From: an uncultured SAR86 cluster bacterium
GTDB taxonomy: Bacteria > Pseudomonadota > Gammaproteobacteria > Magnimaribacterales > D2472
Direction: 5' to 3'
DNA length: 64,000 nt
Assembly: GCA_902628925.1 (NCBI GenBank)
Contig: CACOPA010000005.1
Location: forward strand, 41,399-105,398
Part shown: piece by piece, positions 17,489 through 23,797 of the stretch
How the letters are laid out: each line of letters opens with the position of its first letter
How positions within the stretch are numbered: position 1 is the stretch's first letter
Program-made: the position numbers and the translations under genes
Notes under the pieces: generated by a model
The model's input: the letters and a program-made list of their open reading frames with translations, nothing else
What the model was told of the DNA's origin: nothing
Databases searched by the model: none

Positions 17489-17992
17489 ATGAAGGGAATC
17501 CTTTTTTTACTTACTGGATTGAGCCTATTTGCTGAATCTGAAATTTCTAGCAATCCAAATGACTGGTATGGAGTTACTGATAGAGTCATGGGTGGCAAAT
17601 CTAATCTTCAGATTGAATACCTTAAAGATACCTTCATATTACGTGGCAATGTAACTACACAAAATAATGGAGGATTTGTGAGGCTTGTTCAGGATATCAA
17701 ACTCAATGATGATGCATTAAAGGGCATCAGTTTTCTTGCTAAGGGTAATGATGAGATATATGAAATACATGCAACGCTTAAGGGGATGAAGGTGCCGCCA
17801 TGGTCTTACATGAGCCATTCTTTTCAAGTAACAGATGAGTGGAAAAGGTATAAAATCTACTTTAATGATCTAAAATCATCAGGCTATTCCGCTAGAAAAA
17901 TGAAACCTAAAAATATCAATAATATTGCCTTTGCTGGTTACGGAAGGGATTTTGAAGTTAATTTAATGATTAAAGAGATCTCTATTTTTTAG
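17489..17992 (+). CDS. CIA30-family (complex I intermediate-associated protein 30) secreted protein
   Basis: A 167-residue protein with a short signal peptide (MKGILFLLTGLSLFAES). Its CIA30/galactose-binding-like domain is recognised by DWYGVTDRVMGGKSN, NNGGFVRLVQDI and FKVTDEWK-type strands ending with INNIAFAGYGRDFEVNLMIKEI. CIA30 homologues assist complex I assembly in mitochondria. Bacterial secreted forms have no established role and resemble carbohydrate-binding modules. It ends the dehalogenase gene group and is followed at once by a terminator hairpin. Confidence 0.82.
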   Translation: MKGILFLLTGLSLFAESEISSNPNDWYGVTDRVMGGKSNLQIEYLKDTFILRGNVTTQNNGGFVRLVQDIKLNDDALKGISFLAKGNDEIYEIHATLKGMKVPPWSYMSHSFQVTDEWKRYKIYFNDLKSSGYSARKMKPKNINNIAFAGYGRDFEVNLMIKEISIF

Positions 17993-18003
17993 ACAATGAT
18001 CAT

Positions 18004-18040
18004 AGAATTGATCACTTTTTGATCAATTCTTTGTGTTTTG
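18004..18040 (+). terminator. Rho-independent terminator after CIA30 gene
   Basis: AGAATTGATCA (18004-18014) and TGATCAATTCT (18020-18030) form a perfect 11-pair stem with loop CTTTT, followed by TTGTGTTTT. It separates the CIA30 gene from the structured RNA region. Confidence 0.85.
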
Positions 18041-18053
18041 ATAACATATACTT

Positions 18054-18106
18054 ATCGTTCATCCCTTTTTGGGACGGAAGTAGTCAATTTAGACGAAGGA
18101 ACGCAT
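18054..18106 (+). ncRNA. Structured RNA element, tandem copy 1 (three-way-junction-like)
   Basis: A 53-nt unit repeated almost exactly 57 bases downstream. Outer stem: CGTTC with GAACG. Inside are two hairpins. The first is TCCC-TTTTT-GGGA, followed by the constant single-stranded linker CGGAAGTAG. The second is GTC-AATTTA-GAC. A constant AAG lies before the closing strand. The loops and stem bases differ from copy 2 while pairing is kept, which supports a conserved RNA structure. I know no named family that I can assign with confidence. It lies in the presumed leader of the 54-aa gene at 18181. Confidence 0.65.
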
Positions 18107-18110
18107 TATC

Positions 18111-18163
18111 ATCGTTCATCCTCTTTGAGGACGGAAGTAGGTAATGATACCGAAGGAACGCAT
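18111..18163 (+). ncRNA. Structured RNA element, tandem copy 2 (three-way-junction-like)
   Basis: Same 53-nt length and architecture as the copy starting at 18054. Outer stem CGTTC/GAACG; first hairpin TCCTC-TTT-GAGGA; constant linker CGGAAGTAG; second hairpin GGTA-ATGA-TACC. Both inner stems have changed sequence relative to copy 1 but still pair. It ends 17 bases before the ATG of the small gene, so its fold could control access to the AGGAGA ribosome site. Two tandem copies recall cooperative riboswitches or repeated protein-binding hairpins. Confidence 0.65.
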
Positions 18164-18180
18164 CTTACATAGGAGATGTT

Positions 18181-18345
18181 ATGACTATATCTAAATTATA
18201 CAACTTAGATAAATCTATCCACCAAAACCCTAGAAGGCTTATGGCATTAAACTATGCTATCAAGAAGCTTAATTTAGAAATTGGTAAGCAAAATAAGAGA
18301 GAAAAATCTGCTAAAAAAGACCTTTTCTTTCCTTACTACCTTTAG
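18181..18345 (+). CDS. 54-aa protein downstream of the tandem RNA elements
   Basis: A 54-codon gene with a good ribosome site (AGGAGATGTT before ATG). The product is basic and helical (MTISKLYNLDKSIHQNPRRL, then an ALNYAIKKLNLEIGKQNKR segment) and ends in the aromatic FFPYYL. No membrane segment. The sequence looks like a genuine conserved small protein, perhaps RNA- or ribosome-associated, but I assign no family. Its leader holds two copies of a structured RNA element, which suggests tight post-transcriptional control. Confidence 0.7.
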   Translation: MTISKLYNLDKSIHQNPRRLMALNYAIKKLNLEIGKQNKREKSAKKDLFFPYYL

Positions 18346-18358
18346 GATAGAAAATAAT

Positions 18359-18375
18359 GGGGGCATCATGCCCCC
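18359..18375. terminator. GC-rich hairpin between convergent genes
   Basis: GGGGGC and GCCCCC flank a five-base loop. The T-rich side lies on the minus strand (ATTATTTT), so it probably terminates the minus-strand genes beginning at 18729/19024, and it may act weakly in the other direction for the 54-aa gene. Confidence 0.5.
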
Positions 18376-18399
18376 AACTACAAATCAGTTATTTGATAA

Positions 18400-18729
18400 T
18401 TAACACTCTAATCCACTAATTAAAGCTCCTGAACCGAAGTCTTTGCTTTTGGAATTCTCGAGTGGGATAAGTTTAAACTCAAGATTATTATTTTCTTTGG
18501 TTGCCTTTACAATCTTACCTTTAGTAATAACCTTATTTTTTTTAGTCGCCTTAAATTGATTGGAATTTAGGTCTATTTCCAAGTTGACCGTTTGATTTTT
18601 TTTATCTTTACAGTCAATAGAAATTATTTTTTCTTGTTCTGACTCCGCGTTTACAGTGCAAGCCAAAAATAAAAGGCTTAATAGTGATTTATTTCTGAAC
18701 AATATCCTTTTCCAGTTTTGAAGACGCAT
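18400..18729 (-). CDS. Secreted hypothetical protein
   Basis: About 109 residues. After a basic start comes a signal-peptide-like stretch (FRNKSLLSLLFLACTVNAES). A small lysine/asparagine-rich domain follows with a pair of cysteines (ISIDCKDKKN and the terminal GLEC), which could form a disulfide. The ATG at 18729 lies inside the upstream rhodanese gene by 41 bases; a TTG at 18702 would give a more typical signal peptide. I recognise no family. It is co-directional with the rhodanese gene and overlaps it. Confidence 0.6.
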   Translation of the reverse strand: MRLQNWKRILFRNKSLLSLLFLACTVNAESEQEKIISIDCKDKKNQTVNLEIDLNSNQFKATKKNKVITKGKIVKATKENNNLEFKLIPLENSKSKDFGSGALISGLEC

Positions 18730-19024
18730 CTTGTATGCCTCCTAGATTTATTACATTAGTAAAACCATTTTTAATTAATAGATTCTTTGCTCGTTCAGCT
18801 CTTTTGCCAGCCGCACAATAAGTAAATATTGGCTCATCTTTAAATGCTTGAATTTCCTCTAATCTTTTTTCTAGGTCGTTGACTGGGATATGCATTGCAT
18901 CTTCGATGAAGCCGGCACTCCACTCTCCATCAGTTCTGACATCTATAATTAAGGATTCTGCTGCAAATAAATCCTGCTGGAGTGTCAATATTAAGATCGA
19001 TAAAAAGATTTTTTTCATGTTCAA
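18689..19024 (-). CDS. Periplasmic rhodanese-like sulfurtransferase
   Basis: A single rhodanese domain of 111 residues with an N-terminal signal (MNMKKIFLSILILTLQQDLFA). The domain shows LIIDVRTDGEWSAGFIEDAMHIP and the active-site loop TYCAAGKRAERA with its catalytic cysteine, followed by LIKNGFTNVINLGGI. Rhodaneses carry a persulfide for sulfur transfer; exported single-domain members probably handle thiosulfate or redox signals. It overlaps the following small secreted-protein gene. A second, cytoplasmic rhodanese is at 29566 in this window. Confidence 0.85.
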   Translation of the reverse strand: MNMKKIFLSILILTLQQDLFAAESLIIDVRTDGEWSAGFIEDAMHIPVNDLEKRLEEIQAFKDEPIFTYCAAGKRAERAKNLLIKNGFTNVINLGGIQDASSKLEKDIVQK

Positions 19025-19048
19025 ATAAATTTATATTTCAATCTAATT

Positions 19049-19231
19049 ATGCAATTTTTAGAGCAATTTAGAAATTTTTATCAATCCCTTAATAAATGGT
19101 AAGACCTGAGATTTGACTTTCTAGTGCTCGCACTAATTTTGGGATTAATTTTTATAGGATTTATTCTCTCGATTACCATAGGCCTTGCTTCATGCGAAAG
19201 ACATTATCTCTTTCCTACTAAATTAATTTAG
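19049..19231 (+). pseudogene. Small membrane-protein gene interrupted by an in-frame TAA
   Basis: Reading from the ATG at 19049 gives 17 codons (MQFLEQFRNFYQSLNKW), then TAA at 19100-19102. The same frame then continues for 42 more codons with RFDFLVLALILGLIFIGFIL, a good transmembrane helix, and a polar end (ASCERHYLFPTKLI) before TAG. The continuity of frame and composition on both sides suggests one 60-residue membrane protein broken by a single nonsense change. It could instead be two unrelated open stretches or a sequencing error. Low to moderate confidence. Confidence 0.4.
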
Positions 19232-19265
19232 CAAGATATGATTAAATGATATGTAGATGTAATTT

Positions 19266-19346
19266 TTATTTCTTGGTACTTTTGAGGACAATGTAAAGCA
19301 TGATAATCAAGAAGATATTGCCGATAATATAAGTCGTTAGGCTCAT
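19266..19346 (-). CDS. 26-residue single-helix membrane protein
   Basis: A tiny gene encoding MSLTTYIIGNIFLIIMLYIV plus a basic end (LKSTKK): one membrane helix with positive-inside topology. It begins 11 bases after the stop of another small membrane gene on the same strand. There is no strong ribosome site, so reality depends on the tandem arrangement and composition. Such peptides often stabilise larger membrane complexes. No family recognised. Confidence 0.4.
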   Translation of the reverse strand: MSLTTYIIGNIFLIIMLYIVLKSTKK

Positions 19347-19356
19347 ATGTCTTGCT

Positions 19357-19461
19357 TTAAAGATACATTATTATCATTGCAATTACCAAGCCTAGATATG
19401 CAAATACATAAACTAGTTGGAAAACTTTAAAATCCTTTTTTATATTTTTTTCTTTATCCAT
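19357..19461 (-). CDS. 34-residue single-helix membrane protein
   Basis: A short gene encoding a charged N-terminus (MDKEKNIKKDFKVF) and one helix (QLVYVFAYLGLVIAMIIMYL). A GAGGT Shine-Dalgarno-like element lies about 13 bases before the ATG. It is followed 11 bases later by the even shorter helix gene at 19346. Together the two could form a small membrane-peptide operon diverging from the TIGR03643 gene. No family recognised. Confidence 0.45.
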   Translation of the reverse strand: MDKEKNIKKDFKVFQLVYVFAYLGLVIAMIIMYL

Positions 19462-19511
19462 GATGACATATTACCTCATTCAACTTCAAAAGAGAGTATT
19501 ATCATAATTGA

Positions 19512-19754
19512 ATGGATAAGAATGATATCTCACGTATTATTGAAATGGCTTGGGAGGACAGAACTCCCTTTGATGCTATAAAAATACAATTTGGGCTGAA
19601 TGAAGATGATGTTAAGAAATTGATGCGAAAAAATATGAAAAGTTCATCTTATCGTTCATGGAGAAAACGAGTTTATGGCAGAAAAACAAAACATCTTGGA
19701 AAAAGAGATTTTTTGATTGGTAGACATAAATCGTCTGATCAAAATAAACTTTAA
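19512..19754 (+). CDS. TIGR03643 / DUF2805 family protein
   Basis: An 80-residue protein that matches the DUF2805 pattern closely: IIEMAWEDRTPFDAIKIQFGL, then VKKLMRKNMKSSSYRSWRKRV and GRKTKHLGKR. The family is widespread in marine Gammaproteobacteria and Bacteroidetes. It looks like a small helix-turn-helix-type DNA-binding protein, but its function is uncharacterised. It stands as a single gene 42 bases ahead of a VOC-family gene. Confidence 0.88.
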   Translation: MDKNDISRIIEMAWEDRTPFDAIKIQFGLNEDDVKKLMRKNMKSSSYRSWRKRVYGRKTKHLGKRDFLIGRHKSSDQNKL

Positions 19755-19796
19755 GTATAATTAGTCTACTATTTAGAGAAAAATTTAGGAGTTAAT

Positions 19797-20189
19797 ATGT
19801 TTAGTCACATTATGGTTGGTGCCAATGACTTAGAGGCATCAAAAAAATTCTATGATGCAGTGTTAGGAAAATTAGGTGCGAAACCTGGAGTTTTATCACC
19901 AAACTTAACCGGCCACAAAAGATATCTTTATTTCTTAAGAGGTTCGATGTTCATAATTACTGAGCCTATCAATGGTGAGCCAGCAACGCACGGAAATGGA
20001 AGTACTATTGGCTTTAAAGCTGAGACTCCTGAAGACGCTGACGCCTGGCATGAAGCAGGGGTAGCAAATGGTGGAACAGCAATTGAAGATCCACCTGGAA
20101 TAAGAGGCGATACTGGTATGCAATTTTATTTAGCATATCTATCAGATCCAGCAGGCAATAAGGTATGTGCAATGTACACAGTGAAATAA
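19797..20189 (+). CDS. VOC (glyoxalase/bleomycin-resistance) family protein
   Basis: A 130-residue vicinal-oxygen-chelate protein. HIMVGANDLEASKKFYDAVLGKLG is the typical first beta-alpha-beta module, and the second module ends with FYLAYLSDPAGNKVCAMY. His3/4 and the Asp/Glu positions in these strands would bind the metal. The family includes lyases, dioxygenases and binding proteins, so the reaction is not fixed. A GGAG ribosome site precedes the ATG. Confidence 0.87.
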   Translation: MFSHIMVGANDLEASKKFYDAVLGKLGAKPGVLSPNLTGHKRYLYFLRGSMFIITEPINGEPATHGNGSTIGFKAETPEDADAWHEAGVANGGTAIEDPPGIRGDTGMQFYLAYLSDPAGNKVCAMYTVK

Positions 20190-20260
20190 ATGAACTGAAT
20201 AGATTCGCGGATTTTATTTTTAAAATATGCTTTTGATAATTTATTAAATACAAAAAATCT

Positions 20261-20548
20261 ATGAGATATTTTTCTATTTTGAGCTTGATTTTGCTTGTAG
20301 GATGTCAGGCGCGTGAATATCAATTGGTAAATCATCAAGTGCATGGAACTGAAGGCCAAATAGGGGTGGCTATGGGATCATGCATGCAAATGGCGAGCTC
20401 TGCTAATAACATAAAGACCCCTGATAAAAAGGGTAGAATAGAGAATCATAGAAGGTCAGATGATTCTTTTATTGAATGTTCACATAATGAATTTCAAAAA
20501 ATAGAACAAAAAAGACTTAGAAAAAAAGAGCCTAAGAATAATAATTAA
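20261..20548 (+). CDS. Small lipoprotein, tandem copy 1
   Basis: A 95-residue lipoprotein precursor. The lipobox is LLVGC, so the mature protein would start at Cys15, followed by QAREYQLVNHQVHGTEGQ. The C-terminal third is very basic. Its neighbour at 20559 is a clear paralogue sharing CQAREYQL.NHQV.G.EG..G..MG.C and a later conserved EC...E motif, so this is a recent tandem duplication. I know no named family; it is probably anchored to the outer membrane. Confidence 0.75.
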   Translation: MRYFSILSLILLVGCQAREYQLVNHQVHGTEGQIGVAMGSCMQMASSANNIKTPDKKGRIENHRRSDDSFIECSHNEFQKIEQKRLRKKEPKNNN

Positions 20549-20558
20549 AAACAAGAAC

Positions 20559-20843
20559 ATGAATAAATTGCTTTTACCAATAATTTTGTTGCTGGTTTCC
20601 TGCCAAGCAAGAGAATATCAACTCCTTAATCATCAAGTTGTTGGAGTTGAGGGTGAGCAAGGAGGCATAATGGGCGCCTGCGTTGGAATCACAAATACAG
20701 GACCTAGAGGACCCATGCTACCAGATTCAGCTGGAAATCGAGTAGACGATACTTATTTTGAGTGCACGGAAAGAGAGATGATGGAATTAGAACATCAGCG
20801 GCATCGCAATAAAAAGGAAGATCAAAAAGAGAAATCTAAATAA
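20559..20843 (+). CDS. Small lipoprotein, tandem copy 2
   Basis: A 94-residue lipoprotein with lipobox LLVSC. It repeats the layout of the gene 10 bases upstream: CQAREYQLLNHQVVGVEGEQGG, MGACVG, then YFECTEREMMELEHQRHR and a lysine/glutamate tail. The spacing implies co-translation with copy 1. The two cysteines kept in both copies after the lipid-modified one could form a disulfide. Function unknown. Its end overlaps the convergent nitroreductase gene by eight bases. Confidence 0.75.
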   Translation: MNKLLLPIILLLVSCQAREYQLLNHQVVGVEGEQGGIMGACVGITNTGPRGPMLPDSAGNRVDDTYFECTEREMMELEHQRHRNKKEDQKEKSK

Positions 20844-21489
20844 TTTTGCACCAATCCTCAATATCTTGGCGTTCTGTTCTGAACTGATTAATCGGTGCTT
20901 CTTGATCTTTGTAGCCAATCGCCATCCCACAAAAAATCATCTGATGATCATCGACATTTAAGAATTTAGAGACACTTTCTTGTTTCATTGACCAAATTTC
21001 TTGGGCGCAAGTATCCAATCCATGCTCTTGAGCCAAAAGCATAAAAGTTTGTAAAAACATGCCCAAATCAGACCATTGAGGTGGACCCATTTGACGGTCA
21101 ACAAAACAAAATAGTGCTGCGGGCGCACCAAAGAATTCATAATTCTTTAAGACTTGTTCCCATCTTGCTTCTTTATCCTCTCTGGCAATCCCAAGGCTGC
21201 CGTACATTTGCTCACCTACTTTTTTACTAAAACTTTTGTAGGGTTCTTTAAGATCTCTCGGATAAATATCATAAGCAGGAGTTTCTGGTTCACTCCATTC
21301 AGACTGAAACCTTAAGAAGTCTTTCATTGAATCTTTATTAATAACATAAATTTTCCATGGCTGGAGGTTCCCACCCGATGGACATCTAGAAGATTGCTCG
21401 AGTAATTCTTTGATTAATTCAGTGGATACAGGATTATTTAAAAATGCTCTAACAGAATGTCTATTTTTGATTGCTTCTGAAACTTTCAT
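20836..21489 (-). CDS. Nitroreductase family protein
   Basis: A 217-residue FMN-dependent nitroreductase-like enzyme. The phosphate-binding N-terminus AIKNRHSVRAFLNNPVSTELI and SRCPSGGNLQPWKIYVI are standard, and the C-terminal half has QEIWSMKQE plus the FCGMAIGYKD motif close to the end. These enzymes reduce nitro groups, quinones or enones with NAD(P)H; the natural substrate is unknown. It is monocistronic on this strand and converges with the lipoprotein pair. Confidence 0.88.
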   Translation of the reverse strand: MKVSEAIKNRHSVRAFLNNPVSTELIKELLEQSSRCPSGGNLQPWKIYVINKDSMKDFLRFQSEWSEPETPAYDIYPRDLKEPYKSFSKKVGEQMYGSLGIAREDKEARWEQVLKNYEFFGAPAALFCFVDRQMGPPQWSDLGMFLQTFMLLAQEHGLDTCAQEIWSMKQESVSKFLNVDDHQMIFCGMAIGYKDQEAPINQFRTERQDIEDWCKII

Positions 21490-21612
21490 AATTAAATATT
21501 ACACAAAATACTTTACAGGGTTAAATTCTTTGCAGATTTCTTTGGCAGATTTACTACCTTTGGATGAAATTATGATTTTTGTAAAAAACGCAAACAGGAA
21601 ATAAGTACCTAA

Positions 21613-21849
21613 TTAATCCCGCGTTGTGGTTTCATTTGTTGGTTGAAATTCCGACTTTTTGTACTTAATACTCCATTTATGACTGCACCTAGGGCAATAA
21701 ACTGTAACAAGCTCACCAGCTGTTTCTTCATCAACTCTGTTAAAACCTTTAAACTGCCATTTTTTGCACTTAGGGCATCTATTATTTAAATAATTAATTA
21801 ATATAGTAGTAGTAATTACTAACATTAATAAAAGAGGTCCAATATTCAT
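21613..21849 (-). CDS. Membrane-anchored zinc-ribbon protein
   Basis: A 78-residue protein with an N-terminal helix (MNIGPLLLMLVITTTILINYL) and a compact zinc ribbon made by RCPKCKKW and YCPRCSHKWSIKY, i.e. two CxxC pairs about 27 residues apart. The tail is polar. Such proteins are usually uncharacterised and may tether nucleic acid or protein partners to the membrane. It starts 24 bases from the divergent glycosyltransferase-like gene. Confidence 0.72.
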   Translation of the reverse strand: MNIGPLLLMLVITTTILINYLNNRCPKCKKWQFKGFNRVDEETAGELVTVYCPRCSHKWSIKYKKSEFQPTNETTTRD

Positions 21850-21873
21850 AACAAATCTTCAGCTCAACTAATC

Positions 21874-22707
21874 TTGGATTCTTATAACGATATAAATTCT
21901 ATTGAATCCCAATCACATATAACCAAACTTTTAGAATCTATACAACCCATACCAACTTCTCATCATTTTAGTGATTTGGATATTGATTTAACAAACTCTA
22001 TAGGGCAATTAGACAATTCATATCTTGGTGGATTAATTATTGAACCAAGAGAATGCGATGAACTTAATTTTGTTGTGAGTAATTATTGCGAAGAGGTATG
22101 CAGACCATTGGTTGTAATTACATCTAAATTCAATAATAGATTCTTAGAGAATATAGATACCCAAAAACTGATAAAAAAAAATTTTCTCAAAATAATTTTT
22201 ATCGAAAATCAATCAATTTCTGCATCTGACTATAACAAACTGCTATTAAGTCAATCTCTCTGGAAGAATCTTCCATTTAAGAAGGTACTAATATTTCAAA
22301 CAGATTCACTCATATGCAAGAATTCTGATTACAAGATAAATAATTTTATTTCCTTTGACTACATTGGGTCTGCATGGAAAAGAGAGAGGCCAATTGGTCT
22401 CACTATTGATGGAGGTTCTGGTGGATTTTCTCTACGAAATATAGAACTATCTCTTTTAGCAATTAAGAAATTTGATACTAATTCCTGGCCTGGAGGAGAA
22501 GATGGCTACTATGCATTTTGTTTAGAGCTTATAGGTGGCAAAGTTGGGAAATTTAATGATTGTATAAAGTTTTCTACACAAGAATTTTTTTTAGAAAAGA
22601 GTTTTGGTTGCCATAAGCTTGAATTATTAAACGATGCATCTAGAGAGAAATTTTATAATTATGAAAATAAAATAATTAATATTATGAATAATGGTCTTAA
22701 GCGCTAA
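21874..22707 (+). CDS. DUF5672 glycosyltransferase-like protein
   Basis: A 277-residue protein with the DUF5672 signature: KVLIFQTDSLI (residues 138-147) with its DxD-like FQTDS strand, FDYIGSAW (161-168), GGSGGFSLRN (180-189), then WPGGEDGYYA and a FSTQEFFLEKSFGCHK end. It resembles GT-A type glycosyltransferases acting on surface sugars. The only plausible initiator is TTG at 21874, since there is no ATG until the far C-terminus. It is isolated, so its polysaccharide pathway is not apparent. Confidence 0.8.
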   Translation: MDSYNDINSIESQSHITKLLESIQPIPTSHHFSDLDIDLTNSIGQLDNSYLGGLIIEPRECDELNFVVSNYCEEVCRPLVVITSKFNNRFLENIDTQKLIKKNFLKIIFIENQSISASDYNKLLLSQSLWKNLPFKKVLIFQTDSLICKNSDYKINNFISFDYIGSAWKRERPIGLTIDGGSGGFSLRNIELSLLAIKKFDTNSWPGGEDGYYAFCLELIGGKVGKFNDCIKFSTQEFFLEKSFGCHKLELLNDASREKFYNYENKIINIMNNGLKR

Positions 22708-22724
22708 GATATATTTGCATATAA

Positions 22725-22871
22725 CTAAGATTTTTTTAAATGATTAAGCGGAGTTAGCAGTGCCAATCTGTCACGACAGCGTTTGCACCATTTATCACCC
22801 TTATTAAATTCATCGGGCAATGAAAGTCTTTTGCATTGCTTACACTTTCTAAAACGAGTTCTTCTGGTCAT
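22725..22871 (-). CDS. 48-residue zinc-ribbon-like basic protein
   Basis: A short gene whose product has two CxxC pairs (RKCKQCKRL and KWCKRCRDR) within a very basic sequence starting MTRRTRF. It would bind one zinc and probably nucleic acid or the ribosome. The composition and paired cysteines argue that it is real, although I see no strong Shine-Dalgarno upstream. It is flanked by the DUF5672 gene (convergent) and the SDR gene (divergent). Confidence 0.65.
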   Translation of the reverse strand: MTRRTRFRKCKQCKRLSLPDEFNKGDKWCKRCRDRLALLTPLNHLKKS

Positions 22872-22945
22872 AGAGGAATTTTACAAGGGTTGTTTATTTA
22901 TAAATCTATCCTAAACTAATTACATTACTAATTTTTAATTATTTT

Positions 22946-23785
22946 ATGACTGAATCAAAAGTAGCTGTAATTACCGGTGCTGGCAGCGGTATTGGCAGGG
23001 GGCTTGCACAATTTGCTGCAAGTAAAAAAATGCAATTAGTTTTGTGTGATGTAAATACCGGTGGGCTGGATGAAACACTGGATATTGTTACCGCAGAGGG
23101 AGTTGAAGCAATAGCACGCGCAGTCGATGTAAGCGATATCAATGCGATGATGAATTTAGCTGGCGAAACCTATGAAACCTTTGGTGCTTGTCATTTTCTA
23201 TTTAATAATGCGGGAGTATTGGGACCAGCTCCAGTTAAAGATGTCACTCGTGAAATGTACGATTGGTTAATGGATATCAACATGGGGGGATGTTTTAATG
23301 GAGTGAATGCATTTCTCCCACGAATGCTTGAAAGTGGTGAAGAGGGCAACATAGTTGCAACCTGTTCCACATCCGGATTTATAAGCTATCCCATGCTGAG
23401 TCTTTACTCTGCTTCAAAATTTGCAATTCGCGGATTTATGGCAACACTCAGAGAAGAACTTAAGACTTCAAAAATCCAAGTAAGCATTGTATGCCCTGGA
23501 GAAGTGGATACCAATATTGTTAACAGTATTTATCAGGATGACCCAGCGGCGCTAAAGAAAGAAAAAAAGGCAGAGGATAAAGATCCTCGTGAAATGCTGG
23601 AGGTAGCTGCGGATGATGCGCAAGGCAAATCTTTTCCGATTTCACCACTTCAAGCTGCTGAAGCAATATTTCAAGGAATCGAGAATAATGATTTTTATAT
23701 CTTTACTCACAAGGGTTACGAGGAGCATATCCAGCATATTGCAGATGAGTATATTGCTGCCTTTGTTAAAGCAAAGTATCAATAA
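22946..23785 (+). CDS. Short-chain dehydrogenase/reductase
   Basis: A classical SDR of 279 residues. The NAD(P)-binding TGAGSGIGRGLAQ lies near residue 10, NNAG follows at about 89, and the catalytic YSASK motif comes after STSGFISYP. The C-terminus is longer than minimal SDRs. It oxidises or reduces an alcohol or ketone; the substrate is not predictable. It is the first of four co-directional genes (SDR, serine hydrolase, S1/P1 nuclease, patatin), the last three joined by overlaps. Confidence 0.9.
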   Translation: MTESKVAVITGAGSGIGRGLAQFAASKKMQLVLCDVNTGGLDETLDIVTAEGVEAIARAVDVSDINAMMNLAGETYETFGACHFLFNNAGVLGPAPVKDVTREMYDWLMDINMGGCFNGVNAFLPRMLESGEEGNIVATCSTSGFISYPMLSLYSASKFAIRGFMATLREELKTSKIQVSIVCPGEVDTNIVNSIYQDDPAALKKEKKAEDKDPREMLEVAADDAQGKSFPISPLQAAEAIFQGIENNDFYIFTHKGYEEHIQHIADEYIAAFVKAKYQ

Positions 23786-23797
23786 AGCTAATAGTTG

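Noticed and set aside
21490..21612. Minus-strand open frame in line with the end of the zinc-ribbon gene (possible readthrough or small protein)
   Set aside because: No start codon in frame after the stop and about 37 codons only; not enough to separate from chance.
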